Below, one piece after another: positions 53,707-62,354 of a stretch of DNA of 64,000 nt. Position numbers and translations under genes: made by a program. The notes beneath the pieces are model-generated. The model was given only the letters and a program-made list of their open reading frames with translations, ran no database searches and was not told where the DNA came from. Every line of letters starts with the position of its first letter. Position 1 is the stretch's first letter. Source of the stretch: JANRLT01 sp041736895 (lineage in GTDB: Bacteria; Planctomycetota; Planctomycetia; Pirellulales; JALHPA01); assembly GCA_041736895.1 (NCBI GenBank), contig JBGSSS010000025.1:1-64000 (forward strand). The letters are read 5' to 3'.

Positions 53707-54459
53707 CTATTTCCCCTTCTCCCCCAACTTCGCCTTGGTCGCGGGCCAATCGGCTTTTGGGGTCGCTTCCCACACGCGGAGATTCTTGAACGAGACCGAT
53801 TCGCCGGCGACCGTTAGGCCGAGGTTCGTCTTGTCGACGTTGATCGACTCGTGCGACCCGAGGGCGACGTGCTTGCCGTCCAGGCGCGCGACCAGTTCGG
53901 GGCCGCTGATCTCGATGACCAGCGTGTGCCACTGGTCGGCCGCGATCGGCGTCTTCGTGGCTTGCAAGAGCGCCGCTTTGTCCGGACCGTCGTGATCGTG
54001 GTCGTCCTTGCGCACCGAGAAGCCCGTCAGCGTGATGAGGACGCGCGAGTTGTGACCCTTGGCATCGTTGATGCTGAGCGAGGTCGTCTTCGCCCCCTGG
54101 AGCTTGAACGAGTATTGAATCACGACGTTCTTCAGCGGCACGTTGGTGCGCATCACCGCGCCGTGCATGTCGGCTTTGAGTTCCGAACCCTGCATCGCAC
54201 CGCCGACAACTTCCCACTTCCCCTTGGCCGCTTTCCAATGCTTGGCGAGCGGCTGATTCAGGTCGTCGCTGAAGAGGAGCTTGCCGCGTTCGCACATCAA
54301 TGTCTCGGCCGCGTCGTCGGATTTTGCCGCATCGGATTTTGCAGTATCGACTTTTGCTGCGTCAGTTTTCGCCGCATCCGCCGACCATGCTGCCGAACTC
54401 GTCAAGCAGAAACAAGTGACCAAACAGCTACCAACGAGGACCAAGGTGTGGCGAGTCAT
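53707..54459 (-). CDS. Secreted LamG/DUF1080-like protein
   Basis: A 250-aa exported protein: signal peptide (TLVLVGSCLVTCFCLTSSAAWS), an Ala/Asp/Lys repeat (DAAKTDAAKVDTAKSDAAKS at about 27-50), then a beta-jelly-roll like the 3-keto-disaccharide hydrolase domain DUF1080 (DDLNQPLAKHWKAAKGKWEV, QWHTLVIEISGPELVARLDG, NVDKTNLGLTVAGESVSFKN). The catalytic details are not visible. The Ala repeat resembles that in the PPC protein at 0.6-3.6 kb. Confidence 0.78.
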   Translation of the reverse strand: MTRHTLVLVGSCLVTCFCLTSSAAWSADAAKTDAAKVDTAKSDAAKSDDAAETLMCERGKLLFSDDLNQPLAKHWKAAKGKWEVVGGAMQGSELKADMHGAVMRTNVPLKNVVIQYSFKLQGAKTTSLSINDAKGHNSRVLITLTGFSVRKDDHDHDGPDKAALLQATKTPIAADQWHTLVIEISGPELVARLDGKHVALGSHESINVDKTNLGLTVAGESVSFKNLRVWEATPKADWPATKAKLGEKGK

Positions 54460-54785
54460 GGGTGGGCGACCTTCGGGTGAATGGGGCAGTGGAAAACCAG
54501 CGGATCAGAAACATGACGCGCGCCGTCATGGATTTTTCGCGTGATCCCAAAAAAGGGGTTTGATTTTGGGCCAGGGAGTGTGGTCGATTGGAGGATGGCA
54601 CACTCTTGTTGGAGAGAGAACGTGGAGGTGTCATGTCCGTCCTGGTCTCCGACCGGGACCTCGTTCGGCGGTAGACGCCGCGCGAGGGCAACGCCGGAAT
54701 CGTCGCGACTCCTCGCACAAGGTCCCGCGGAGGACCGCGGGACCTACGGGAAGCGGCGAAGGGCTTTGCCGAACCGTGGCGCGTG

Positions 54786-54834
54786 TTGCCTTAAAAGGCA
54801 ATGGAACCGCGGCGTGTGTTGCATTTTAAGGCAA
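54786..54834. repeat. Two TTGCCTTAAAAGGCAA-type palindromes
   Basis: TTGCCTTAAAAGGCAA at 54786-54801 is a perfect palindrome. TTGCATTTTAAGGCAA at 54819-54834 differs by one bp. The flanks CGTGTTGCCTTAAAA and TTTTAAGGCAACACG also form a larger inverted repeat. A third, related one is at 55075. Confidence 0.8.
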
Positions 54835-54948
54835 CACGAAAATGCGCGCGGCGTGCACCATTTGAACTAGGACGATAGCCGGAAAGCCCGTGGTTTCCGG
54901 GGTTTGCGCGCGAAATCGAGGCGCAGGGCGAGCGCATTTTGCGCGCGA

Positions 54949-55036
54949 TTTTTTTCGATTTTTTTGCATCTTTTTTTGATTTTTTCGTGATTTTTTTTGA
55001 TTTTTTGCGTTTTTTTCGTCTCTTTTTTCGCGTTTT
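54949..55036 (+). other. Nine T-tracts in helical phase, candidate curved DNA
   Basis: Runs of 4-8 T begin at 54949, 54959, 54971, 54980, 54991, 55001, 55010, 55023 and 55033. The steps are 10, 12, 9, 11, 10, 9, 13, 10, mean 10.5 bp, the helical repeat of B-DNA. Phased A/T-tracts of this length are the textbook cause of intrinsic bending. Confidence 0.85.
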
Positions 55037-55074
55037 CCGCTGGTTTTGTGCGAGTTTACGCGGATTTTCCGGAG

Positions 55075-55092
55075 TGTTGCCTCGAGGCAACA
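55075..55092. repeat. Perfect 18-bp palindrome TGTTGCCTCGAGGCAACA
   Basis: Same TTGCCT..AGGCAA half-sites as at 54786, on the other side of the T-tract run, about 108 bp before the prs stop. Confidence 0.8.
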
Positions 55093-55200
55093 GCAAAAAA
55101 TTTGGCGCGCACACACGTTGCTGGGGCAAGCAACGAATCCCCGTTTAGCGGCGACTCGAAGAGGAGCGCGCATGCCCGCCGATACCATCGGCGGCTTTGT

Positions 55201-56145
55201 TTACGTAAACAGATTGCTGACGCTTTCGTTGCGGTGGATACGTTTGATCGCTTGGCCCAGCAGCACGCTGGCGCTGAGGACTTTGATCTTGGGGATCATT
55301 TTTTCCGGGGTGAGCGGAATGCTGTCGGTGATGACAAGGCTATTGATCGGGGCGTCGGTGATGCGCTGGATCGCGGGTCCGCAGAGGACGCCGTGGGTCG
55401 CGGCGACGTGGATTTCGCGGGCACCTTGCTGGCGGATAACATTGGCCGCGCCGGTGATGCTGCTGCCGGTGCTGATCATGTCATCGAACATGAGGGCGAT
55501 CTTGCCGTTGACCGAGGCGCCGATCAGGTTTTCCTGCTTCGTTGTTTCGGCCGAAAGCCGCCGCTTGTCCACGATGGCCAACGGCGCGCCGAGCCGCGTG
55601 GCATGGCCGAGGGCGCGCTTGATGCTCCCTTCGTCGGCGCTGACCACCACGATGTCGTCCTTGGCAAAGCCCATCATTTTGAAGTGCTCATTGAGCACGG
55701 GAGCACCATACAGATGATCCACCGGGACGTCGAAGAAGCCCTGAATCTGCGGCGCGTGCAGGTCCATCGCCAGCACGCGATCGGCCCCCGCGCGGGTGAT
55801 GATGTTGGCAACCAACTTCGCGGTGATCGGGACGCGGCCGGAATCTTTGCGGTCCTGGCGTGCGTAGCCGAAGTACGGAATGACCGTGGTGACGCGGAAG
55901 GCGCTCGCCCGCTTGAAGCAGTCGATCATCACCAGCAGTTCCATGATGTTTTCATTGACCGGCGGGCAAGTCGGCTGGATCAAGAAAATATCGCGGCCGC
56001 GGACGTCCTCGTCGATCTTGCACGAGATTTCGCCGTCGGGAAAGTTGTTGAGCGTGATCTTGCCGAGCGGCAAACCCAGGTACGCGCAAATCCGCTTTGC
56101 CAATTCGGGATTCGCGCGGCCGCTGAAGATCTTGAGGTCGTTCAT
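55201..56145 (-). CDS. prs: Ribose-phosphate pyrophosphokinase
   Basis: Makes PRPP from ribose-5-phosphate and ATP for nucleotide, His and Trp synthesis. The 314-aa product is complete: opening DLKIFSGRANPELAKRICAY, the ATP loop YFGYARQDRKDSGR, the catalytic region with VLAMDLHAPQIQGFF, and the PRPP-binding loop FDDMISTGSSITGAA. It is 107 bp downstream of the GlmU-like gene on the same strand, an order also found in many bacteria (glmU-prs), so co-transcription is likely. Confidence 0.97.
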   Translation of the reverse strand: MNDLKIFSGRANPELAKRICAYLGLPLGKITLNNFPDGEISCKIDEDVRGRDIFLIQPTCPPVNENIMELLVMIDCFKRASAFRVTTVIPYFGYARQDRKDSGRVPITAKLVANIITRAGADRVLAMDLHAPQIQGFFDVPVDHLYGAPVLNEHFKMMGFAKDDIVVVSADEGSIKRALGHATRLGAPLAIVDKRRLSAETTKQENLIGASVNGKIALMFDDMISTGSSITGAANVIRQQGAREIHVAATHGVLCGPAIQRITDAPINSLVITDSIPLTPEKMIPKIKVLSASVLLGQAIKRIHRNESVSNLFT

Positions 56146-56195
56146 GGAGAGGGGCGTTGGTCGTTAGGCGCAAGACATTGGGAAGATCAGCAGTC

Positions 56196-56220
56196 AAAGC
56201 CCAGGGGTTCATCCCCTGGG
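56196..56220 (+). repeat. Intergenic hairpin, AAAGC-headed family
   Basis: AAAGC precedes stem CCAGGGG/CCCCTGG with loop TTCAT, in the 107-bp gap between prs and the GlmU-like gene. Confidence 0.75.
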
Positions 56221-56252
56221 ATCTTTGCGCTAGGAAGCAGACTCCATTTTAC

Positions 56253-57035
56253 TTACTCATCTCCGACACCAGGATCATATTTTTTCGAGCGTTGACGAAG
56301 CAGTTCGGCTTCCACCGCCGCAAGTTCGGTCGGCGTGTTGATGCTCAGGGCTTCGCTTGGCTTGAGAACCGGCAGGGCGACGATCTTCTTGCCGGCTCGC
56401 TGCAAGATCGCCGGCACGTCGGTCAGGTAGAACTCGCATTGTGCGTTGTTATTTTGCAACTTGGACAGGGCATCGAGCAAGTCGCCGCAATGGAACAGGT
56501 AGCAGCTCAGATTGACTTCGGTGATTTGTTTTTGTTCGGGCGAGGCGTCCTTTTCCTCGACAATGCCAGCAAAGTTGCCCGCCGCGTCACGGACGATGCG
56601 GCCCAGGCCAAACGGGTTGTCGCGATGCGCGGTGCCGAGCAAGCATGATGCGCAGGAGGCTTGAAACTCGGCAAAGACTTTTTGGACGGAATCAGCCCGG
56701 AGCATTGGCGAGTCGCCAGCAACGACGAGGACGGCAGCATTGGTGTAACGCTTGAGGACATCGGCACAGACCTGGACCGCGTGGCCGGTGCCGAGTTGCT
56801 CGCGTTGCTCGACAAAGGTCAGGTTGCTGCGCGTGGCGAGTGTGGTTTGCACATCGGCCGCCCGATAACCGACGACGACGACCGTTTGCACGGAACCGGC
56901 TTGCTCGAGTGTATCGAGGACGTACTCGATCATCGGCCGGCCGAGGACAGGGACGAGCACCTTGGGCAGGTCGGACATCATCCGTGTCCCTTTGCCGGCG
57001 GCGAGGACAACGGCGATAAGTTCAGGAGAGGGCAT
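56253..57035 (-). CDS. GlmU-like uridyltransferase lacking the acetyltransferase domain
   Basis: A 260-aa nucleotidyltransferase. The GlmU N-terminal signatures are clear: IAVVLAAGKGTRMMSDLPKV, REQLGTGHAVQ, VLVVAGDSPMLRADSV, GLGRIVRD and IVEEKDASPEQKQITEVNLS. Normal GlmU is about 450 aa with a left-handed beta-helix that acetylates GlcN-1-P; that half is missing, and the protein ends soon after INTPTELAAVEAEL. It would make UDP-GlcNAc from ready-made GlcNAc-1-P, with the acetyltransferase provided elsewhere, or act on another sugar. Confidence 0.9.
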   Translation of the reverse strand: MPSPELIAVVLAAGKGTRMMSDLPKVLVPVLGRPMIEYVLDTLEQAGSVQTVVVVGYRAADVQTTLATRSNLTFVEQREQLGTGHAVQVCADVLKRYTNAAVLVVAGDSPMLRADSVQKVFAEFQASCASCLLGTAHRDNPFGLGRIVRDAAGNFAGIVEEKDASPEQKQITEVNLSCYLFHCGDLLDALSKLQNNNAQCEFYLTDVPAILQRAGKKIVALPVLKPSEALSINTPTELAAVEAELLRQRSKKYDPGVGDE

Positions 57036-57199
57036 ATCGTCTTTGCAACCCCACGAGTTTGCGTAGGTGTCAAGTAATCCAGGAATTGGCAGTGGAATCG
57101 CAAGAATTAAGCCCCACCGCAGAGCCTAGACTATAGCAAAAAGAGACACGCGAAGAGAGGTGGAAAGTCGCGGTCAGGTTCTACTTTCGGGATGAAAAT

Positions 57200-57236
57200 T
57201 TCGCCCTGAGCGGGCGAACCGTCCGATATTTTTTTT
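57200..57236 (+). terminator. Hairpin followed by T-run, first of two
   Basis: Perfect 7-bp stem TTCGCCC/GGGCGAA with loop TGAGC, then 10 nt and eight T. The T-run is a little far from the stem for a canonical terminator. No plus-strand gene ends upstream. Confidence 0.5.
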
Positions 57237-57303
57237 CGCAACAGCAAACGACGATCTGGTTGTAATTCACGTGAATCTGGAGCGTCTCGCTAAAGCAAAC
57301 AAA

Positions 57304-57346
57304 CCCGGCGATTCCGCTGGGCTCGTTGAGTTGCCGGGCTTTTTTT
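57304..57346 (+). terminator. Terminator-like hairpin, second of two, with alternative fold
   Basis: Stem CCCGGC/GCCGGG then CTTTTTTT. The left arm can instead pair locally as CCCGGCG-ATTC-CGCTGGG, which would break the terminator. Together with the one at 57200 it implies a short plus-strand transcript with no gene in front of it. Confidence 0.6.
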
Positions 57347-57674
57347 CAGGCACGCCGCCAGCCTTAGGTTTGTCGATTGCCCAGCGGCGGCGGAATCCCA
57401 CCCGGGCGAATCCGAGCCAGGCAAGTCCGCGGAGTACCAACGTGCTCAGTGTACTGTTTCACCGCCAAAGCGAAGTCACAATAAAGCGGCAGTATAAGAT
57501 CGAGAAGCACCAATTTCGTTTCATGCTGAATCCGCGCTCAATATCCAAGACGGCAGCCAATTTCTTGGAGAGTCGAGCAATGATAGCAATGGTCTTGAAC
57601 AGAGGTTACACTCGTCATGGGGGTACAATGACTGAGCGATCTTTCTTTTCATCGAGGAGCTAAGAAATACGCCC
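57347..57674. other. Intergenic region before the sulfatase array
   Basis: About 330 bp, expected to carry the promoter for the array. I see no convincing -35/-10 pair and no gene. Confidence 0.4.
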
Positions 57675-59111
57675 ATGCAACCAATGAAATTCTTGTTCGC
57701 GCTCCAGTTTCTCTTGCTGTGGACTACGGCGGCGGGTTCCGCGGGCGCAGCCGAACAAGTGAACATCGTCTGGATTATGGCCGACGATCTGGGGTACGGC
57801 GATCTCGGTTGCTACGGCCAAAAAGTCATCGCGACGCCAAATCTCGATCGCATGGCGAAGGAAGGTTTGCGGTTCACCCAGTTTTACGCCGGCGCGACGG
57901 TCTGCGCCCCGTCGCGCAGCGTGCTCATGACGGGACAACACCACGGGCATACCCGAGTCCGCGGCAATGCTGGAACACAGAATCCAGCAGCGCAAGCGTT
58001 GCGCTCCACGGACATCACGGTAGCAAAAGTTTTGCAAGACGCCGGTTATCGCACGGCGCTCATCGGCAAGTGGGGACTGGGTGATGTCGGTGATGCGGCT
58101 AGCGGCTTGCCGCGCAAACACGGCTTTGACCAATTCTTTGGGTATTTGAACCAAGGCCATGCGCACAATCATTTCCCGGATTTTTTGTGGCGCAATGAAG
58201 AGCGCGTGACGCTGCCAAATGTCGTGGTTCCTGTTGGCGGCCATGGCGCAGGCTATGCAACCAAGGCGGTGCAGTTTGCCGATGATTTATTTGCAGAGGA
58301 AGCGCTCAAGTTTGTGGCCGAGAACAAGACTCGGCCATTCTTTCTCTATTGGAGCATGGTCATCCCGCATGCCAACAATGAACGAACGCGCGTGCTAAAG
58401 AACGGCGCTCAGGTTCCCGATTTTGGTCCTTACGCCGATAAGGACTGGCCCGATCCGGACAAAGGCCAAGCCGCGATGATCACGCGGCTCGACGGCTATG
58501 TCGGCAAGATGCTGGCCGCGCTGCGCGAGCAGGGCTTGGCGGAAAAAACGCTTGTCATCTTTACCAGCGATAACGGGCCGCACAACGAGAGCAACCACAA
58601 TCTCGAACGGTTCAAGCCCTCGGGACCGCTGACTGGGATTAAACGTAGTCTGACCGACGGGGGGATTCGTGTTCCCATGATCGCGTGGTGGCCCGAGCAT
58701 GTCGCCGCCGGCTCGGAGACTGCGCACGTCGGTTATTTTGGCGATTTGATGGCCACGGCGGCCGAACTGGCGAACACCAAGACACCCGAGAACTGCGACT
58801 CGATTAGCTTTGTGCCAACGCTGCTAGGCAAGCCAGCCGCTCAGCCCAAGCATGAATTTCTGTATTGGGAGTTTCACGAAGGCGGCTTCAAGCAAGCCGC
58901 TTTGTATCAAGGCCGTTGGAAGGGAATCCGCAGCGGAGGTCCTGAATCGCCCGTGGTTCTCTACGATCAGCAAACGGATCTAGCGGAAAAGCACAACATC
59001 GCGGCACAACAGCCAGAGATCGCTGCGAAGATCGGCGCGTATTTGAGCCAAGCCAGAGTTGAATCCCCGGACTGGGTGCCGAAATGGTCTGCGGGAAAAA
59101 AATCTAAGTGA
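57675..59111 (+). CDS. Secreted sulfatase, type I (array member 1)
   Basis: A 478-aa formylglycine-dependent sulfatase with signal peptide (residues 1-26, FALQFLLLWTTAAGSAGAA). Metal-binding Asp37-Asp38 (MADDLGYGDLG), modification site Cys77-Ala-Pro-Ser-Arg81 (TVCAPSRSVLMTG), then IGKWGLGD and FTSDNGPHNESNHNLE. It belongs to the arylsulfatase/N-acetylgalactosamine-6-sulfatase-like group that has expanded in planctomycetes. First of five same-strand sulfatase genes with short gaps. Confidence 0.95.
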   Translation: MQPMKFLFALQFLLLWTTAAGSAGAAEQVNIVWIMADDLGYGDLGCYGQKVIATPNLDRMAKEGLRFTQFYAGATVCAPSRSVLMTGQHHGHTRVRGNAGTQNPAAQALRSTDITVAKVLQDAGYRTALIGKWGLGDVGDAASGLPRKHGFDQFFGYLNQGHAHNHFPDFLWRNEERVTLPNVVVPVGGHGAGYATKAVQFADDLFAEEALKFVAENKTRPFFLYWSMVIPHANNERTRVLKNGAQVPDFGPYADKDWPDPDKGQAAMITRLDGYVGKMLAALREQGLAEKTLVIFTSDNGPHNESNHNLERFKPSGPLTGIKRSLTDGGIRVPMIAWWPEHVAAGSETAHVGYFGDLMATAAELANTKTPENCDSISFVPTLLGKPAAQPKHEFLYWEFHEGGFKQAALYQGRWKGIRSGGPESPVVLYDQQTDLAEKHNIAAQQPEIAAKIGAYLSQARVESPDWVPKWSAGKKSK

Positions 59112-59155
59112 TCTCGCGAGTTTAAAGCAATTTTTGCCCAATCAATGAGCGTCCC

Positions 59156-60640
59156 ATGAAGCAGATATTCTGGTTCTTTACCGTGCTCGGAATAACCGTA
59201 GCGAGCCATTCGCCGGAACTTTTGGCGACGGAGCGCAAACCTCCGAACATCGTCGTATTCCTTGCGGATGACCTCGGCCAACGTGATCTAGGCTGTTATG
59301 GCAGCAACTTCTACGAGACACCGAATCTCGATCGATTGGCAAAGGAGGGGGCACGGTTTACCGACGCTTACGCCGCTTGCCCTGTCTGTTCGCCGACCCG
59401 GGCAAGTTTGATGTCAGGCCAGTGGCCACAACGGACCGGCGTCACAGATTATATTGGCGCGCCGCAAAAGCCCGAGGCTTGGAAGCGCAACACCAAGTTG
59501 CTCCCCGCGCCGTACACGGATCGACTGGCACTCGAGACGCCGACGCTGGCCAAGGCGATGAAGAACGCCGGCTACGCGACGTTCTTTGCCGGTAAATGGC
59601 ATCTTGGCCCCGAGGGTTGGTGGCCGGAGAACCAGGGTTTTGATTTCAATTTGGGTGGGATCGATCGCGGCGGACCTTATGGCGGCAAGCAATACTTCTC
59701 ACCGTATAACAATCCGCGCCTCCCCGACGGTCCGCCCGGCGAGCACTTGCCCGATCGTCTGGCAACGGAAACGGCGAAGTTCATCGAAACGCACAAGGAC
59801 AGGCCGTTCTTTGCGTACTTCTCGTTTTACGATGTTCACACGCCGCTGATGGCACGTGATGATTTGCGCAAGAAGTACGAAGCCAAGCGCACGAAACTCG
59901 GCTTATCTGACAAGTGGGGACGCGAAGGCGAACGAGATGTACGACTTACCCAAGATCATGTGGTTTATGCCGCAATGGTCGAAGCAATGGACCAGGCCGT
60001 GGGCAAAGTTCTTGCCAAACTTGACGAACTCGGCCTGAGTGAAAACACGCTGGTGATCTTTACCAGCGACAATGGCGGACTCTCGACGAGCGAAGGCTGG
60101 CCCACTTCGAATCTGCCGCTCCGCGGAGGCAAAGGTTGGTTGTACGAAGGGGGTATTCGCGAACCGTTCATCGTCCGTTGGCCCGCGGTGGTAAAAGCCG
60201 GCGGTGCCAACGACACGCCCGTGAGCAGCCCCGATCTTTTTCCAACGCTATTGGCAGTCGCCGGAGCAAAACCGCAACCAAATCAAACACTCGATGGCGT
60301 GAGCCTAGTTCCGCTGCTCCAAGGCGAGTCGCTGCCCGAGCGCCCGCTGTTTTGGCATTACCCGCATTACGGCAATCAAGGGGGCGCGCCGGGTGCCGCG
60401 ATTCGCCGCGGGGAATGGAAGCTGATCGAATGGTACGAGGACAACAGCGTGGAGTTGTATAATGTGAAAAACGACCTCGGCGAAGAAACAGACCTCGCGG
60501 CCAAAGAACCTGAGCGTGTCAAGCAACTGCGCGACGAGTTGCATACCTGGCAAAAACAAGTCGGCGCAAAACATCCTACGCCAAACCCCAACTACGATCC
60601 GGCCAAATCGAGCGGCCGTGCTGCAGTGAGAAAGAAATAG
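59156..60640 (+). CDS. Secreted sulfatase, type I (array member 2)
   Basis: A 494-aa sulfatase starting 44 bp after member 1. Signal peptide (IFWFFTVLGITVASHS, about 1-25). Asp38-Asp39 (FLADDLGQRDLG), modification site Cys78-Ser-Pro-Thr-Arg82 (CPVCSPTRASLMSGQ), FFAGKWHLGPEGWW, FTSDNGGLSTSEGWPTSNLP. The last motif fits the heparan or chondroitin-type sulfatases with an S..T..GWPTSN loop. C-terminus ends in a short basic tail. Little close identity to member 1 beyond the family core. Confidence 0.95.
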   Translation: MKQIFWFFTVLGITVASHSPELLATERKPPNIVVFLADDLGQRDLGCYGSNFYETPNLDRLAKEGARFTDAYAACPVCSPTRASLMSGQWPQRTGVTDYIGAPQKPEAWKRNTKLLPAPYTDRLALETPTLAKAMKNAGYATFFAGKWHLGPEGWWPENQGFDFNLGGIDRGGPYGGKQYFSPYNNPRLPDGPPGEHLPDRLATETAKFIETHKDRPFFAYFSFYDVHTPLMARDDLRKKYEAKRTKLGLSDKWGREGERDVRLTQDHVVYAAMVEAMDQAVGKVLAKLDELGLSENTLVIFTSDNGGLSTSEGWPTSNLPLRGGKGWLYEGGIREPFIVRWPAVVKAGGANDTPVSSPDLFPTLLAVAGAKPQPNQTLDGVSLVPLLQGESLPERPLFWHYPHYGNQGGAPGAAIRRGEWKLIEWYEDNSVELYNVKNDLGEETDLAAKEPERVKQLRDELHTWQKQVGAKHPTPNPNYDPAKSSGRAAVRKK

Positions 60641-60722
60641 GTCAGCCCCAGCTTGCTCCGTGACCGACAAATCACCCCTCATTCCCAAGAAGCTCCAACA
60701 CCTTCGCTTGAGACCACACCGG

Positions 60723-62288
60723 ATGTCCATAATCTCGACTCGTTTTTGCTTCCACTCGTTGCTGGCTCTTGGTTCCCTCTTTTTTGTGGCGAGCACAACG
60801 TTAGCCGCCGAGAAGCCGAACATCATCGTCATCATGGCCGACGATCTCGGGTACGGGGACATCTCGTGCAACGGCGCGAAAAGCATGCAAACGCCGGCGA
60901 TTGACCAACTCGCCAGCGAGGGGGTCCGTTTCACTAGCGGCTACTGCTCGGCGTCAACATGCACGCCAACGCGGTTTTCGTTTCTGACCGGGACGTACGC
61001 GTTTCGCCAAAAGGGGACCGGTATCGCGCCGCCCAACGGGCCCTCGATTATCAAACCGGGGACCGAAACATTGCCCTCGATCTTAAAACGTGCTGGCTAC
61101 GCCACGGCGGTGATCGGGAAGTGGCATTTGGGTCTCGGGGATCCTAAACCCGAGTGGAATGGCGTCTTGAAGCCGGGCCCGTTGGAGATCGGCTTTGACC
61201 ACTGTTATCTTCTGCCCACGACCAACGATCGCGTGCCGCAAGTCTATGTCGAAGATCACCGCGTGAAGAATCTCGACCCGGCCGACCCGCTCTGGGTTGG
61301 CGATATGAAACCATCCGAGGACCATCCGACGGGGCAGACGCACCGCGACAAGCTCAAACTCGACTGGTCGCATGGCCACAACCAGACGATCCACAACGGC
61401 ATCAGCCGCATCGGCTTCTACACCGGCGGCGAAAAAGCACGCTTCCGTGACGAGGATTTAGCCGACGAGTGGGTCAAGCAATCCAACAAGTGGATCGAGT
61501 CGCACAAGGACAAGCCGTTCTTTCTGTTCTTTGCCGCGCACGACATCCATGTTCCGCGTATCGCACACGAACGCTTTCAAGGCAAATCGAAACTCGGCCC
61601 GCGCGGCGATTGCATCCTCGAAATCGATTGGTGCGTGGGCGAGTTGAGCAAGACACTCGATCGGTTGGGACTCGCTGAAAAGACGCTGATCGTCTTGTGC
61701 TCCGACAACGGTCCGGTCTTGGATGATGGCTACAAAGACAACGCCGTCGAGAAACTCGGCAGCCACGAGCCGGCGGGCCCCTATCGCGGCGGCAAATACA
61801 GTGTTTGGGAAGGCGGCACACGCACGCCGTTCATCACCCGTTGGAAGGGACACATCGCTCCGGGCGTCTCGGACCAGGTTGTCTGCACGATCGACATGTG
61901 CGCCAGCTTTGCAGCACTGACCGGGCAAACGCTCGGCGACGAGGCGTGCCTGGACAGCATGAATGTGCTCGATGCACTCTTGGGCAAGTCTGGCGCGAAA
62001 GGACGCGACCATCTGCTGCAACAAGATAACGGCGGCAGCGGGAATTTTGGCTTGCGTGCTGGCGACTGGAAATTAGTACGGCTCAAGAAAGGCGGCAAAA
62101 CACAAGCCGTCGTCAGCAAAAAAGACGGAGCACCCCCCGCCGGACCGCATGCGCTGTTTCGGCTTAGCGATGATCCGGGCGAACGCAAAGATGTCTCCGC
62201 GGCGAATCCCGAGGTAGTCAAAGAATTGACGGCGAAGCTCGATACGCTAATCAGCGATGGCCGCAGCCGGCCTGCCTCATCGAAATAA
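60723..62288 (+). CDS. Secreted sulfatase, type I (array member 3)
   Basis: The start is ATG 60723, which puts the signal peptide (FHSLLALGSLFFVASTTLA) at the N-terminus; the frame is open 21 codons earlier. A 521-aa sulfatase. Asp40-Asp41 (IMADDLGYGDIS), modification site Cys80-Thr-Pro-Thr-Arg84 (STCTPTRFSFLTG), VIGKWHLGLGDPK, LCSDNGPVLDDGYKDNAVEK. The latter motif is typical of arylsulfatase A-like members. Starts 83 bp after member 2. Confidence 0.95.
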   Translation: MSIISTRFCFHSLLALGSLFFVASTTLAAEKPNIIVIMADDLGYGDISCNGAKSMQTPAIDQLASEGVRFTSGYCSASTCTPTRFSFLTGTYAFRQKGTGIAPPNGPSIIKPGTETLPSILKRAGYATAVIGKWHLGLGDPKPEWNGVLKPGPLEIGFDHCYLLPTTNDRVPQVYVEDHRVKNLDPADPLWVGDMKPSEDHPTGQTHRDKLKLDWSHGHNQTIHNGISRIGFYTGGEKARFRDEDLADEWVKQSNKWIESHKDKPFFLFFAAHDIHVPRIAHERFQGKSKLGPRGDCILEIDWCVGELSKTLDRLGLAEKTLIVLCSDNGPVLDDGYKDNAVEKLGSHEPAGPYRGGKYSVWEGGTRTPFITRWKGHIAPGVSDQVVCTIDMCASFAALTGQTLGDEACLDSMNVLDALLGKSGAKGRDHLLQQDNGGSGNFGLRAGDWKLVRLKKGGKTQAVVSKKDGAPPAGPHALFRLSDDPGERKDVSAANPEVVKELTAKLDTLISDGRSRPASSK

Positions 62289-62354
62289 GATAGTTCCTGA
62301 TCTTGTAGACTGCCGTGTTGATTGTGTTAATTACTGCTATCCGGAGTTCATACG

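Larger units (their letters stand above)
54460..55200. other. 740-bp region with palindromes and curved-DNA candidate
   Basis: Between prs and the DUF1080-like gene, both on the minus strand. It contains three TTGCCTT-type palindromes and a run of phased T-tracts (listed separately). Lys-rich open frames here are A-tracts read as Lys codons and are not genes. About 54540-54780 shows nothing I can identify. Confidence 0.6.

Noticed and set aside
54791..55188. Lys-rich minus-strand open frames
   Set aside because: They translate phased A-tracts as Lys codons in two frames at once, the mark of low-complexity DNA, not coding.
54997..56295. Long plus-strand open frame opposite prs (432 codons)
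   Set aside because: It is antisense to an unmistakable prs gene and its protein is rich in R, D, G and A with no family pattern; it is a shadow of GC-rich codon bias.
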